64,000 nt of DNA, taken from Thunnus maccoyii. Lineage: Eukaryota > Chordata > Actinopteri > Scombriformes > Scombridae. A model generated the notes under the pieces. The model saw only the letters and a program-made list of their open reading frames with translations, ran no database searches and was not told the origin of the DNA. Where the stretch lies: the NCBI RefSeq assembly GCF_910596095.1, contig NC_056540.1, positions 14,067,001-14,131,000 on the forward strand, written 5' to 3'. Shown here piece after piece: positions 12,281-26,200 of the stretch. The first letter of the stretch is position 1. Every line of letters begins with the position of its first letter. A program made the position numbers and the translations under genes.

Positions 12281-13044
12281 AAGTGGTGGAGGAAGTATAC
12301 AGATCTTTTACTTAAGTAAAAGTCTTGCATTCAAAATCCCACTTAAGTAAGAGTATTATCGGCAAAATATACTACTATAATATACTACTAAGTATCAAAA
12401 GTAAAAGTACATGTTCTGCAGAGAGAAAGACTATGACTGATATATTATTATCACATGATTAGATTGTTACAATAATGTGCTCAAACAAAGTGTAAACAGC
12501 ATTTACTTTTGTAGCTGGTTGAAGTGGAGCTAGCTTGTACACTTTAAAAATGGTTAGGTAGTTTGATCAAGTGGTTCCCAACCTAGAGGTTGGGACCCCT
12601 CACTCACAAAATTAATCTCTGGGGGATTGTGAGATTATTAATGGCATAGGAGAGACGAAAAAACAGAATTCTTCTTTGCAAATCTTTGCTGTTTTGTGAG
12701 ATATTGGATAATTTACTTCTTTGGCCTGAAATTGTTATTTAAATGAAACCATCTGAACAGTTAAGAGGGGGAGTAACTCTTTGGTGGAACTGCTAACACC
12801 ACCTGAAATATGACAAGATCACTGGTTTAATCTTTAACAATGCATTGTATATTATCCAATGTTTCTATGTACAATATGAATCTGTAACTGGCAACTAGAG
12901 CTGTTGAGCATATGTAATGGAGTATCTACAATAGTGGTGTAGTAGCCTAGAAGAAGAAGTAGAAAGTAGCATAAAATGAATATACTCAAGCAATTTACAA
13001 GTACCTATAAATTGTACATAATTACCGTATAATTTCCACCACTA
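12281..13044. mobile_element. hAT-like nonautonomous element with a second repeat nested inside
   Basis: The ends AAGTGGTGGAGGAAGTATAC and, read inverted, TAGTGGTGGAAATTATAC form imperfect terminal inverted repeats. Sub-terminal ACTTAAGTAAAAGT repeats and the right-hand AAAGTAGCATAAAATG are typical of a very common fish element. Flanking octamers ATTATTAT and AATAATAT agree at 6 of 8 positions, as a decayed hAT target duplication might. From about 12571, GTGGTTCCCAACCTAGAGG begins what I recognise as another widespread fish repeat inside the first. There is no coding capacity. Confidence 0.6.
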
Positions 13045-13084
13045 AATAATATAATATAATATAATATAATATAATATAATAATT
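13045..13084. repeat. (ATAAT)n microsatellite
   Basis: About seven and a half tandem copies of a pentamer directly abut the right end of the hAT-like element. Confidence 0.9.
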
Positions 13085-13119
13085 CACAAGTAGTAGGCTA
13101 TAAAACCCCCTGTCCAGGC

Positions 13120-13516
13120 TACTGGGTATTTGTAGTTCTGAGACTGACCTCTAACGGACTACAACTCCCAGGCTATAGGAGGGACCTTCACGTCGAAGCG
13201 CACGAGCCTCGCGCCGCAACAGCAGCAGCTGGTGCAGCCGAGGAGGCTACTTTGTTACAGCGGAGCTACCGGAGAGCAAACGGCTGAGGAAAAAATCGCT
13301 CGGAAAAGTGTAAACAGTTCGGAGAAAACGGCGCAACGAAACGCCTGTTGTCGGGATTTGGCGGTGGCAGCTGTTGAATGAACTTGTCAGAGGATTTGAA
13401 GTTTGTCTCATCGCCGAAAAAAAGAGGGCTTTCTCAAAGTTGAGCCGGAGAGGAGTTCTCTCATTCAGGATGTCGGACTGAGACAAAGGGGTCTGGGGGG
13501 CATTCCCGTCGGAGCG
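13120..13516 (+). promoter_or_regulatory. ccnjl: ccnjl promoter and noncoding first exon (predicted)
   Basis: An abrupt change from AT-rich repeat DNA to a CpG-rich block (GCGCACGAGCCTCGCGCCGC near 13200). ACTACAACTCCCAG at 13158-13171 matches the ZNF143/SBS motif typical of CpG promoters. A strong donor, GAGCG|GTGAGT, ends the probable noncoding exon at 13516; an acceptor at 14217 (CTCAGCAG) opens the exon holding the ATG. Confidence 0.6.
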
Positions 13517-14247
13517 GTGAGTGGCACAATTAATAACCAGCGAGATGAAAAGTTTCCCAGGTTGTTGTCCTGTGAGAGAGACGAGCTGTATCCGTGTGGA
13601 GACGTTTAGTTTTATCACGGCGGGCTGTTTTTTGTGTGTTTTTTAAACGAGTGTTTCTGAGCTCGGTGGGCAGTTAACTTGTGCAGCCTCACTGTTTGGC
13701 CGCTGTCTCGTGGTGCTGCAGACGCGTTTTGAATGACAAACTGTGGATTTTATGGTTATTTTGCCGACGCTGTGGGAAAAAAAACATGTCAAAAAGTGAC
13801 ATTAATGAAAGAGTGATTTGATTCATTTGACCTACAGCGTGGTCGAGCGGGCATTTAACTGAGCCATTTAATTCACCCAGCAGAGAAAATGGCCTATGCA
13901 GAGAGGGAGAGAGACATCTGCTGTGGGATTAGCAAGGTGCTCAAAAACTTTATCAAAACCAGTAGATTACTTAACAATATTTATATTATGAAAGAGCATT
14001 GTTTTTGTTGTCAATACAAACACACATCTCTAGTTTATTATATATCCAAAAAAATCAATTTTCATCAGGAAATTTGTGAATAACTTTAAGTCAACTTCAC
14101 GCTCCCCTTATCAAATGTTTTTTTAAGTAAATATAATGTGTATATTTTCTAGCTGTCCTCAGCACTTCATTAAATCTCTTGAACTGTGTGTTGTTTTGGG
14201 CTCATCTGCCTCAGCAGGTAAAACTTGATCCTTGAAGTCTCCTCTGG

Positions 14248-17200
14248 ATGGGAAAGATGGAGAGGGAGTTGCAATGGTGGAAAGGACAGCTAGCTGCAGA
14301 TATCCATCAATCCCTCCGCATCAAGGTGAGTCTGTCGTTAAAAACACTCCTTCACTGTGATAAGAAACTGTTTGTTTGTTTGATAGCAAGAGTCTAACCT
14401 GTTTTTAGACTGTGTGTTATACAAAACCTGAATCATACAATCTGTTTAACTTTTTATTCATCCAACAACCTGAAAATAGCAGTGTTGTATTGTGTAAAAT
14501 GTTTAAACAATGGACAGATAAATAAAGCTAAAATGGGGTGTTGGATAAATAATTAATTAGAGCTCCAATTACTAATTGATCAACCAATTAGTTAAGAAAG
14601 TTAATAAGCAACCATTTTAATAATTAATTAGTAGCTTGAGCAAGAATGACTATTTTCCTTTTCTCAGACGTGTCTTCTCTGTTTCTCTTGCTCTTCTATC
14701 TTAATAAATATATTTTTGTTTTGGACTGTTAGTTGGAGCGAACAAAGCTTTCTTAAAAAGTCACAATGGCCTCTGAAAACGAGAAAATAATCGTTAGTTG
14801 CAGCCTTACAATTAACTGATAAACAGAAAGAAATTGTGATGGACATTTTTCTCTACTTTCTGACATTTTCTGAGTTAAATGATGAGTTGAGAAATGATAA
14901 TAATTACAAGAAAATAATTGGCACATGTATCAATTATGAAAACAATCATTAGTTGCAGCCGTACAAATCAGACAATACAAACCAGCAGGACTGTGTTGAT
15001 ATTTGATAGCAGCGTCTTAGCATGTTATGTACCACACAGTGTATTGAAAGTTTGAAAGGAAATATAATTACATGCTCCTGTTGTCTATTTAAACATGATC
15101 TAAATTAGATTACATGGAGGAGTTAAGGCTCATTAATTGAGAATGTCTTAATTAACCTCGAAATGTGATCATATTTCTTGCCATGTGTCACTTTAATTGA
15201 GACATCTGTCACTCGACTGGCATCTTCGAGCTGGGACTCTCCTGCCAGCTTCACACTGAGGGAGAAGAATACAGATCAGGTTTTAGACATGAGGTGCTCG
15301 AATGTGCCGGAGATTGTACGCATGTGTAAACCGGAGACCGTAGATATCAGATTATGCATCGGATGTTTGTGAGCCTTGTAATGAGTCATTCACGTACGCA
15401 TACGGTTTGATTCAGTTTACTCACGCTGGACAGTGTGTGACTCAGAGTGAGCTGTCAGCACGCCTGAAAATCTGTATTCAGAGCTTGAAGCTAAACAACA
15501 CACCCACTCTTTTCACATATATACGATAATGAGAGAGAGAGAGAGGAACTGTCTGTCTAATGTTAGGCTTTGATCACCTTGTATCAGCATTTCTGGTTAA
15601 ATCCAAAGCAACAGGCTCACTACACAACGTACTCAGTCGTATAAAACATTTATCATGAATGCGGCAAAGGTACAAGATAGAAATAATCTGATACATAAAG
15701 TGAATTGAAGAAATGCTTCTCATTTTAATGGAAACACATAAGAGTTGATCATGTTTTTTAGTGACTTGTAGCTGAAAACATACTGTATATTTGTCTGAGA
15801 ACTGACTTCTAACAACAGTTCTTGCAGTATGTCTGCCAGACCTTTTAGAGCAGAGTTTTCCCAGATTCTAGATATCCTTTAATAGTGTAACTCATGATGC
15901 ATAAAGATACTGAAAGATTTTTGGCATTTTCCCAGAAAGACCATCTTTTTTCTCTTTCCCCGCATTTCCTGTCTCACTCCACTATCACTATTAAATGAAG
16001 GCATTCATTACAGTACATTTACTTCTCATGGTTACATCTGAGTGCCGCACTGTTCCACTGAAGACTGAAATCTTTGTACTTAAGGATCTAGAAATTCATA
16101 TCATAGTTCCTCTTATGTTATCCTGAAAGATAGTAAAGTCAATTAATAGGTTAGTGCACTGACAGAAAGTTAGGACAACAGTTGGGAAAACAAACAGTTT
16201 TAATAATCAAATAGTCATTTAAGTTATTCTTCAAGCAAAAAAGCTAAACATTTGCATTTCTCTTTTTACTTATTTTGAATGATTATAAACTGTCTACATT
16301 TAGATTTTAGTCTGTTAGTCAGACAACAAAGCAATCTGATAAGTCGCATTGGGCACTTCGACATTATGACAGACATTTTTCCATATTTTCTGACACTGAA
16401 AAACACGAATCTACCAAACAGTGTAACTAAAAACAATTGGCAGCTTAATTGATGATAAAAAATAATTGTTGCAGCTTTATAATTTTAAGATATCTACAAT
16501 GAGCAGATTGCTTTATATTTAACCCAAAATGCTCAAAGTCTTGGTGTTCGAAAACTTTTGTCGCCTGCATGTGTGTATTTTATGATATGGGTACGTTGAA
16601 ACCACAGTAAAATGCATAATGGGGGGAAGAATGGTGGAATTGGTACCAGAGCTGTGTGTAAAAAGGCCTTCACACAGTGTTTTCCTGCAAGGCGCCTGCT
16701 CCCCCACAGTTTCATCCAGCCTTAATGACGTTTGCTCCGGTGGTAATGCCCTGATGTGGGAGATAGCGGTGGTGTGTAGCATGTGGCAAATTATCAGACA
16801 TGCAAATCAGGCGGAGGCAGCTGTGGAATCCTTAATTACGGTGCGGGTCCCCCACAAAGGCACCTCTCCACCCCACACAAACCCCCCGGAGCCCCTGAGA
16901 CTCCAGCACCCCCCCCACCCCCCACCCCCACCGACCCCCCCACCCCACCCTTTTCACATCCACCCCTATTCTCCTGCTGCCCTTGTACCCCCAGACAGAC
17001 AGATGGACCAGAGGCAGGGGCTGAAGCAGTAGGCGGGTTGGATGGTATGGTTGGTTGTGGCACCGGGGGTGGAGCTGCTCTATGTGGATTTGGGAGGGGC
17101 GATACTGTTTATTTTTGGATTCCATTGAAGTGTCAGTCTGAGAATCAAGTGTTGTTTTAGTTGCGCTCAAAATAAATAAGAGACAGTCTGTGTAAACCTG

Positions 17201-20200
17201 ACAGTGTTGGTACATTTTGCGCTCACAGCAAATTGACTGTAGCTTGTATTTCTAAGAATTACTGATGAAACACTGAGCTTGAAAGCCACATTTGGACAGT
17301 TTAATCATGCACGCTACTCAATAACGGTCCTGACTTGATTTGGATGTTTTCTGTGTTTCTCATGTAAGAACTCCTCGCTATTTGAATTTAAGGAGCTTAA
17401 TCTACCAATCCTCAATCTCTTATCAAATCCAAATCAAAAGCCCTTGTTTTTACTCAGATTGACAGAGAGCAAAAAAAAAAACATTTTTGAAAACAAAAAC
17501 ATTTTCTGGTATAAGCAGCTTAAATCCAGAAGAAGTAGCCGTGCTGTGAGTTTGTACATCCAGTGCTTAAATGTTTTTCGTTTCTTACTCTGGGGTAGGT
17601 TTTGAAACTGGATCCTTGAAGCTCTCCTGTTTTCTGTAGCTGATTGGGAAGATACCCGAGGCTGATTCAATGCTAATGCCCCCTGAGTATCTTCCTTCCA
17701 CTTTGAAACACATGCAGCTAATTGAACATGAATAGGAGATGTGCTAGGGGTGAAACCTAATCCTATCTACCCATCAACCTCCACTGGAGGAACCGTGCCC
17801 CCCCTTTACCCCCCCCCCCCCCCCCCCCCCCCCCCACCACACACAGACTCACACACCAGCACCCTCAGCCCATCGCTCAAAGACATCTGCAGTGACCCAA
17901 ATTATCTCCTGTTCTCTGCAGCGATGGCGAATTAAATGGAATTGAAATGAGGCCGAAGCATAATCAAGAGTTTCTGATGTTAAATGGAGTTTGATTCGTG
18001 ATAAGAGTGTTTTGGACACACAGCTGTTAAACCCAGCCAGCAAGAGACATGCATGCCTCACTATTCTTATGCATATTCTTTACAACCCCTGTGCTTCTCC
18101 ACCGCTGCCTCCTGCCCACCCTGCTCCTCTCACCCCCCCCCCACACCGTCATTTACACCCCCCCCCTCACCCCTCTTCTCTTCTTCTTCTTCTCCTCCAG
18201 GAGCTGAAGCTACCGGTCTACCGGGCCCATTCTCCACAGATCGGCATGCGTCGGTACTTTGCAGACTTGTTGGCCATCCTGAGTAATCGCTACCAGCTAT
18301 GTCCCACAGCACGTCACCTGGCCGTCTACCTGCTGGACTTGTTCATGGATCACTATGATGTGGCCGTCAAGCAGCTCTATGTCATCGCCCTCTCCTGTCT
18401 GCTCCTAGCTAGTAAGTCCAATAACATATGTTTGTTTTGTGCTTTAGGTATTTTTTTTTTTTGCCTAACAGGAACATTTTATTAAAACCAACTCTAAATT
18501 TTGTGGTTTTTTAAGACTCTGAGGTCTTAAATTGATGTTTTGGAAACTGGATTTCCCACAGCAGAGCATAGAAAACAGAGGTATCCTCATCTAGATTAGT
18601 CACTCAATCTTCAAGAGTCAATTTACGGCAACTTCTGGGATTCATTTCGACTGAACTTGTAAATGTAGAAGAGCTACAGCGTAAATCGCCTTAGCTGAAA
18701 GAGATACTGCGGCTGTGGTTTATGCACAGATGGCTCAAGGTGAAATACTTCCTGCAACAAGGCTAATTTGAGTTACGCTCAGGAGACCATGATGTTGTTT
18801 TTTTTTCTTCTTCTTCCCGCTCCACTTTTCAGACTGATCTGATAGCCTGTAATGACAGTTTACTGCTAGCTGCGATGTTGCCATTGTTGTAGGATGACTG
18901 TTCCATTGTTTTAGGAGAAACCTGCTTTGACTGTCGGGGATTATGCTCTTGTCTACTGAACTTTGTGAATGTCTTTGATCCTGGCTGTAATAACATGTCT
19001 GGGGATGCTGCTGTTACCAAAGCCCCATGCAGTCAGTTAGAGATGAGCTAGTATCACACCTGCATAGGTCAAAATGTCCTTCAATCAAAGGTGTGAATGT
19101 TTTTTTTCTTCTTTTTTTTTTTTTGTTCACTGTCATTGAAGCCATGTGGTTTGTTGCTACAGTCGACCTACATTCCTCATATGAATCCATTTTAGCTTGA
19201 GATTAATTCTCTTATGGCACTTCTCCCTTTTCCATGTTTTCATACTTAAAGGATATGTGTAACGATATTCAATATTTTATTCTCAGCAAATCCCACAAAA
19301 AAAGCAACAGTTGATCCTATTAAAACATATTGTGTAGCTGAAGCTATCCAGAGACCTCCATTGTTGAGCTACATCTCTGCACCGGGTGACATTTTCCTTC
19401 ATTATGATGAACTCGGACACTGTAGTTTATTTTCAGTCGATCCCACAGACACTGTAGTGCTAACGGTAATAGCCACCAGAGCACCAACTGTGTAATCCGT
19501 GGCCTTTTTTAAAAAAATTAAAATTAAAACATCTCGATCCATTTTTAAAGATTGATGTCTTGGGCGAATGGGCTTGGTGCCGAGTGCCACAGACAGGTTT
19601 GGGAAGTTGGACACTACTGAGAGACAGACTGTCAAATTGTTGGTTTTGATGTCTTTTCTTTGATGGGAAAAATATAAAATAACACCAGTCTTATCCTTTA
19701 AATTGTTGTCTGACTGAAGGCATGCTTGGTGATAGTGCTGTGTAGATTGAAAACAAGTTAAAGCTTTGGATTTGAATTCCTAACTATCTCGTCGTCTCCA
19801 GACTGACGGCTGTTTGATGTTATTGTTTGCTTATAGTTGCTGCCTTTCTCAAGTCCGTCTACCTGTAGAAGTGAGTGAAGTGTCCAAAGTACTTTTCTGC
19901 CGTTAAATATAAAACCGTATCTTTGTGTGTGTGTTTCATGTAAAGCAGGTGTGTTACTCATTCTCCCCCTGCTGATGCATCGTGTAGGTTGCGTGGTAGT
20001 TATTAGTGTCTCTGTGTCTGTCTGGTGATTAACAGACTGTGAGGTTTTCGGTACATTAATGCAGCCCTTGGCAACATGGGTAATTAGACTAATGATGCCG
20101 TCAAAGTGGGAGTCTGGAGCAGGGCCCTCTCACTTGGGAGGGCTCGGCGTACGGTTGCGTATGTGTGTGCGTGTGTGTGCATGCATACTGACGCAAAAGC

Positions 20201-23200
20201 CATCTTTGCAATCAGAGTAGTCTCTGTGGTGGGATAAATTTGAATATGAGACTTGAAAGAGGTTTTTATTTAAAAGCAATCTCATGGGAATCCAAGAATA
20301 GCTTTGAGAGTTTGCTCATGGAGTGATATAAATATTATCAACCCAACCTGGACAGATGTTCGTCTTCTATTCTATCTATAATAGATTAATCAGCTTTTTA
20401 TTGAATCTTTTGATTGTGTCTTTCGGTTATTCAGGCTCTCCTCTCCGCTCTACTGCATCTGACTCCTCCAGGACTCCAGGGAGTCTCTGCCATGATTGAT
20501 GAAGGCTTGAAAGGGCGTTTGATTCAAAGTTGTCTCGGTTTTTTATCTGTCCTGAGGTGCTCTGGAATCTGGCCTAGTTATTGAACTGCCTCCCCCTGCA
20601 TGCCTTTGACAGGCATACACATTGTCTTTCTTTAAATTTTTCTGGCTTCCGCACTCAGTTAATTAATCGCTACCTCTTTTGTGCCTCTCAGCAGTCACTG
20701 CTTAATCCTGTTACTCCTTTGTGTGTGTGTGTTTGTGTGTGCATGTTTGTTAATGGATGAGCTCTTCTTCATTTGCAAGAGTAAGATTATGGTCAGTTTT
20801 CTAACCCACAGGGATTAAGTGTTATTGACTGTTGACCATTTGTTTAGAGGCCTAACTACAGCCCAATATTTCAGAAAAAAACAAAACAAAATCCTGGGAA
20901 GTTTTTCAGTGAAGTTTGTTCATGTATATACTTTATATTTCCATTTATTTTATTTAGAAATCAGTCAACATACCCAAACTTTATATTTCTATTGTGTTGC
21001 ACTCCATGAAGTCCTGCAGTGAGCACATCAGTCTTCCTGGCAGATCTTAGTCCCTGAAGTCAGAGCTCTGCATACATCAGCTGTTTGTTATGGTAAATGA
21101 CATCATTGATTTGTCTCCGCTGCTGCCAGCCAGTACAAGAATGTTACACATTCTGTAGTTGTCACAATGCTGTATTTATGCTGTATTTATAGCTTTTGTT
21201 ACGTTTGTTGCTTGGCTCTCGATTGTGATCCGTGGATGCTCTTGTAATCTATTTTTCGTGTTTCGACAGCAAGTTATGATTGACAATGAATTTCATCTAT
21301 TTTGTTCAGTGAACCTGATTCAGTGAAGGATCTGTTACAAAAAAAAAAGAGCATCCTGTGAAACACACAAGAAGCTCAGTCATATTGACGACACAGTGCA
21401 TTTACACAGGCCTCGGAGCCCGGGGGTGGGGAGGAACTGTGTGCTGAGGGGCACCTGCCATATGCTCTCCAAGTCAGGCCTCAAACAAAAGCCCGTCAAT
21501 GCAAGCAGGACAGCCAGCCAGACCCTTCCCAGAGAGGGGGAGGGGAGCAGAGACTGAGGGCTGGAGGTTGTGTGTGTGTGTGTGTGTATGTGTGTGTGAG
21601 TGTATGGTAGAGACTTGCCGTAAGCTAACATTGCTAAATGAGGAGATGGTCGCTGTGGCAACCTTGTGATAAACCTATGGATTTTTTCCCCCTAATCACC
21701 TCATTAAGATCCACATTCAAGTCTAATACATTAGAGAGTTTCCTTTTGAAGGGGCATTGCGTTACTGCCACATAGCAGTTTAACTGACCAGGTTCTGGTG
21801 GTGTCCTTTTACCTTTCGCTGCCGGCTCTGTTTCCTCCTCATTCTCTCACCTTGTCAGGGACAGGCAGAGCGAGCCAGTCCTGGGACAGGGCAGCCAGTA
21901 AAAGCAGCCCCACATCCCTGGGGGGTTGGGAAATGAGTGGAGCAGTACTTCAAAGGCAGGTCGGCTGCTGATGTTAAACAGGGTAGAAAGGGAGGGAGAG
22001 GTGGTGGCCTGCAAAATGGGACATGTTAGAACTGAACCACTCAGCAGGGTGCCCTGAAATGTAGATTAACAGAGAACCCACTTCCCTCTTTATCCCCCTC
22101 TCAGAGGTTTGACAATAATTCTGATGGAATTGTTGTCATGTGGGGCTCCCATAATTAAAGAAATGATGTAGGGCTGTATTAATGGGTTTGGAAAAGTTAA
22201 TGATATTCATTGTTATCAGATGCTACCAAAGCACACATTCACCTTTTTTCTTTATTTGAGAGCTGTTACTGAATTATAATCTACAAACTGTAAAACAGAA
22301 CTCTTGTTGTGCAATGCCTGAGGCTCTGTTTGCCCACACGCTCTCTGTGTTGGCCCTCATCATCCATAAGGCAATGCGCTTCACACCCTCAGTTGATGTA
22401 TCCCCCCCCCCCCAACAACATGCCACACACACATACTGTAGATATGCAGCGCCGGGTTTCTCCTCTCCTCCTCTCCCTGGTCACCCGGGCATTAGCATCA
22501 AGGGTCAAGGGTCGGCTCGGGCCTGCATTGTGAGAGCCGTCAGGGCCAGGGGTGGCAACACAGAGATTCTGTGATGGAGCTGTGACCAATTTCACACTCC
22601 CAATGAAAGATGAACCAGCAAATAAAAGGAGTTTAAAGAGCAGAGGAAATTCCTCCATGGCTGTCAAGTTGAAGAGAAAGAGCGAGAGAGAATGAAGAAG
22701 AAAATGAAGAATGCTCACAAGACCCTAAAAGTCTTTTTTCCCCTAAAATCTTTATTTGCAAGAAATAAGCAAAACTGATAAAAAATATCTTGGTAATACA
22801 TTAAAACACTTTTTTCCATCATTCATGTTGATGGATTCATTTGTAGTTCTGTTCCAATGTCACCATTTGTTATTTTTGTGATTTTTTTTTTTTTGTGTGT
22901 GTGTGTGTGTGTCCACACCCATTACTCTCTAAGGACTGTGAGTTGAGCACACCACTCCTTTCATTTAACCTGTGTCGAGGGCGCCATTTTCTCCCAAGTC
23001 CCTGTAATGCCTTTTTAATAGTAGTATAATAGTTTTTAAACTAAATATGTCACTTTTACAATTCCTTCAGAGAAATTACAGGGTTAAAGATGTCTATGTG
23101 ACGGCACTTTTTAAAGTGGAATTGTTATCTTAGGAATTATTTGAGGAGACACAGAATTGATTTAGTCACCTCACATTTCTTTGAGAGGGACTGAGAGAGA

Positions 23201-26200
23201 GCGAAATGGACATGAATTACATGATGCTGGTTAAATGGAGAGAAACAGAAATGGAGGATATTCTCTGTGTAAGAATACAGCTCTCAGGTTTCTAACAGCC
23301 CCTATCACTCAAAATCCCTCCCAACCCCCACCTCCTCCCTAAACAGCACACCTGGGAGGAGGCCCTGCATCCTCCCCTTACCTCTCCCTAACCCCTGACC
23401 TCTAACCCTTCCCTGTTTACTCGACCTTTTCTCATCGTCACCATCACCTGTGGGTGCTATGAGAAAGGATAGGTGTCCTGTAGTTGGAAGTCTATGGAGG
23501 GTTAGTTGGTGTAGATGAAAAGGAAGGCTGTTTTTTTTTTTTTTTTTGCATTATTGTGTCCCTTCACTGCTCGCTGACTTAAGATAGGATCATTTAGCTG
23601 CCTGCATTCCAGGTAGGCTGAACTCACAGACAAGGAATGCACCCCCTCTCAAAGGCCGAATTTAGGATGACAACGGCACTGTAGCAGAACAGTATAAGGG
23701 ACTGCGTTGTTCTTGGCATGTTACTATAGGTTTTAGTAATCGGTGTGAAAAATACAGTGTGAATCAGGAAGTCTAGTTTGTTGTATCTTATCAAATGTAA
23801 AGTCACAGCATGACTGTTCATACACTACTTCAAGGCAGGATTGTACAACTCCGTTTTCAGTAGGGGTGTAACAGGACTCAAATGTCATGGTTCATTTGAT
23901 ATGTACTTCGGTTTTTGGGGTCATGGTTGGTACGTTTTCAGTACATCAGAGAAAAAAAGAGAGGTAGAAAATAACATCTTGAAAAATGTAAACATCCAAC
24001 AATGGCTCATTGGCCAAAACTATTACTGAAACAGTTTAATTGTGCTGTAATGGAAAAGGAAAATAACTTTTCTGTTTCTTGCAAGGAGTCAAGACATCTG
24101 CTGACAGCTGTTTTATGCTGATTTATGGTCACTCAGAACTGACGACGTGTCCGACCACGTTAGAAATCAAAGTTGTTTATAGTTGTTCCGAACAGCTTCA
24201 CTCAAAGCCGACTGTCACGGAGAGGGAAGAGGGACAGTGAGAAGTGATATCTTTAAAATAAGGGGATGATGGCATGTATTACAATATTAATGATGGCAGC
24301 GACACTACATGAGCATGTGTAACCAGGGTAACCACGCTAACTTTGGCTAAGCCGGCTAGCATATGTCAATGAGCATGCTACATCTAGGTGGTGCACTGCC
24401 AAAATGTTCCAGGTGGAATTCAAGTGCTAGAATAACTGTTCCACATGTCAGAGTAAGTGGATTATTAAACTATTTTGACAGTAATTGTTTGGGTCAGGGA
24501 GCATGCCGAACATCCTGTACCGAACAGTTAGGGATGAATACACAAAGCACTACACCTCTAGTTTTCAGGGCTCTTTTGTCTTTAACCTCATGAGGTAAAT
24601 TGCAAAATAGAACAATACTATAAGGCATGCACACTAAAGGGTATTCAAAATTGGTGTGTGTGCGCTTTCATGTGTTTTATTGGCCAATGCAGTACGTTGT
24701 TTGGTGTTGAACCAAAGCATTTTTTAACATGACTGAAATTTGTCTGTAGCATCGAGTATCAAAAACTATCAAGTATCTGAAGTTGGCTTCACATTCTTGT
24801 TTACTTTTTAATTCATGAAACATTTCCTGATATAAATAATAGCTAACATTGCCTAAATGCAGGCAAAGATCTTGTACAGCTGTTTGTGTTTGGACATTAA
24901 ACACAAATGCTTTGAGAAATTTGGAATATTTTGTTTTAAAGCATATTTATATTCCTCAAACTGAAGTATTGAATAAAATTGTTTTGGTATCAGTAATAAA
25001 AAGTCATATTAGCACTACAGCGGAAACAATTTGTGGATTAGCCAATCGACATTTTGGTAATAGATTAATCATTTAAAGTAATTCTTTAAGCAAAAATACC
25101 AAAAATATATTCTTTCCAGCTTCAGGAAGTGATGGCTATTTTTAAAATATTTTTAATAATCATCAGATAAATGGTTAATTTAGATAATCATCAGTTGCAG
25201 CCCTAATAAACATTATTATCTAAAGATTTGTAATGATACCTGGTCCTGTTGCTTGATGATGTTGCATTGTGCTTCAGAAAAAGTAGAACCAGGATCAACT
25301 ACTACCTTGTGGTTTTTCCTGGAGCACCTCGGCGGTTGCACCCCTGCTGTGCCAACTCGTTGGAATGAATGAGACCTCTGTTTTGTGAGAGATAACAGAC
25401 ATACAGACTGTAATATATACAAGAGTCCGTTTTTTTTGTTTTTGTTTTTTTTTTTTTTACAGTAAGTCAAACCGGTTTGCGGCTTAAATCATAGTGTACT
25501 TCCTCTGAAGTCGCTTTGTTTTTTGTTTTCAAAGGTTTTCGGCATCCCATGTCTCTCATGTGCCTACTCACTCACAGTAGTAAACCAAAGGAGTAATCAC
25601 AGAGCACAATGAGGAGATTGACTTGCACTGTGTCTCTCTTAAGATCAAAGGGGCTGAGGCCGAGTGGAGATTGGGGGTATTGATGGCTTTTTATGGCAGC
25701 GTCTGTGTGGACATAGCAGTCTAGCAGCAGACACAGCCCTGGATCCAGAGGATATGAGGGTGAGAGAATGGGGCAAGTGTGGACTGGGTCCATGGAACAA
25801 GCCCCAGTGGGTGTAAACAGCCCTGTTTCACAGTGCTTCCTGTTCTGGTGGAGAGACGCCATTACTGCCTCTCTGCTAATTACCCCTCTGGCCTGTTGTG
25901 CTGCAGATCCCCCACACCCCTCCACTCAAGCTCTCTCAACCATTCCCTCTCTCTTCCTCCACCCCCCGCCCGCCCTGCTTAATGGTAGGTCGCAACATCA
26001 GTGGTAAAACTCGCACTCGGTTGGAAGACGGTCCACTCCCCTAGATGCGGGCATAAAGAGGTGAATGAGGTCCATCAAAGACTCCCACAATAGCTGTGGT
26101 ATAGCATGACAATTGTTGCTTGGAGTACTCACTGTATCCACTTCTAACTGCAGCTTGGAAAAGTCAATAAAGCCCGTATTTCTAATGTTTGGTTGCCATG

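Larger units (their letters stand above)
14326..18200. other. ccnjl: ccnjl intron 1 of the coding part
   Basis: No second gene is supported. It holds two copies of the interspersed 'TTGCAGCC' family, a 27-base C run and CA/CCCCAC low complexity. Long frames at 16.6-17.2 kb are proline-rich translations of C-rich DNA on both strands. Confidence 0.6.

Noticed and set aside
16619-17215. Long proline- or glycine-rich frames on both strands
   Set aside because: They are translations of C-rich low-complexity DNA, overlap each other in several frames, and lack splice or family support.
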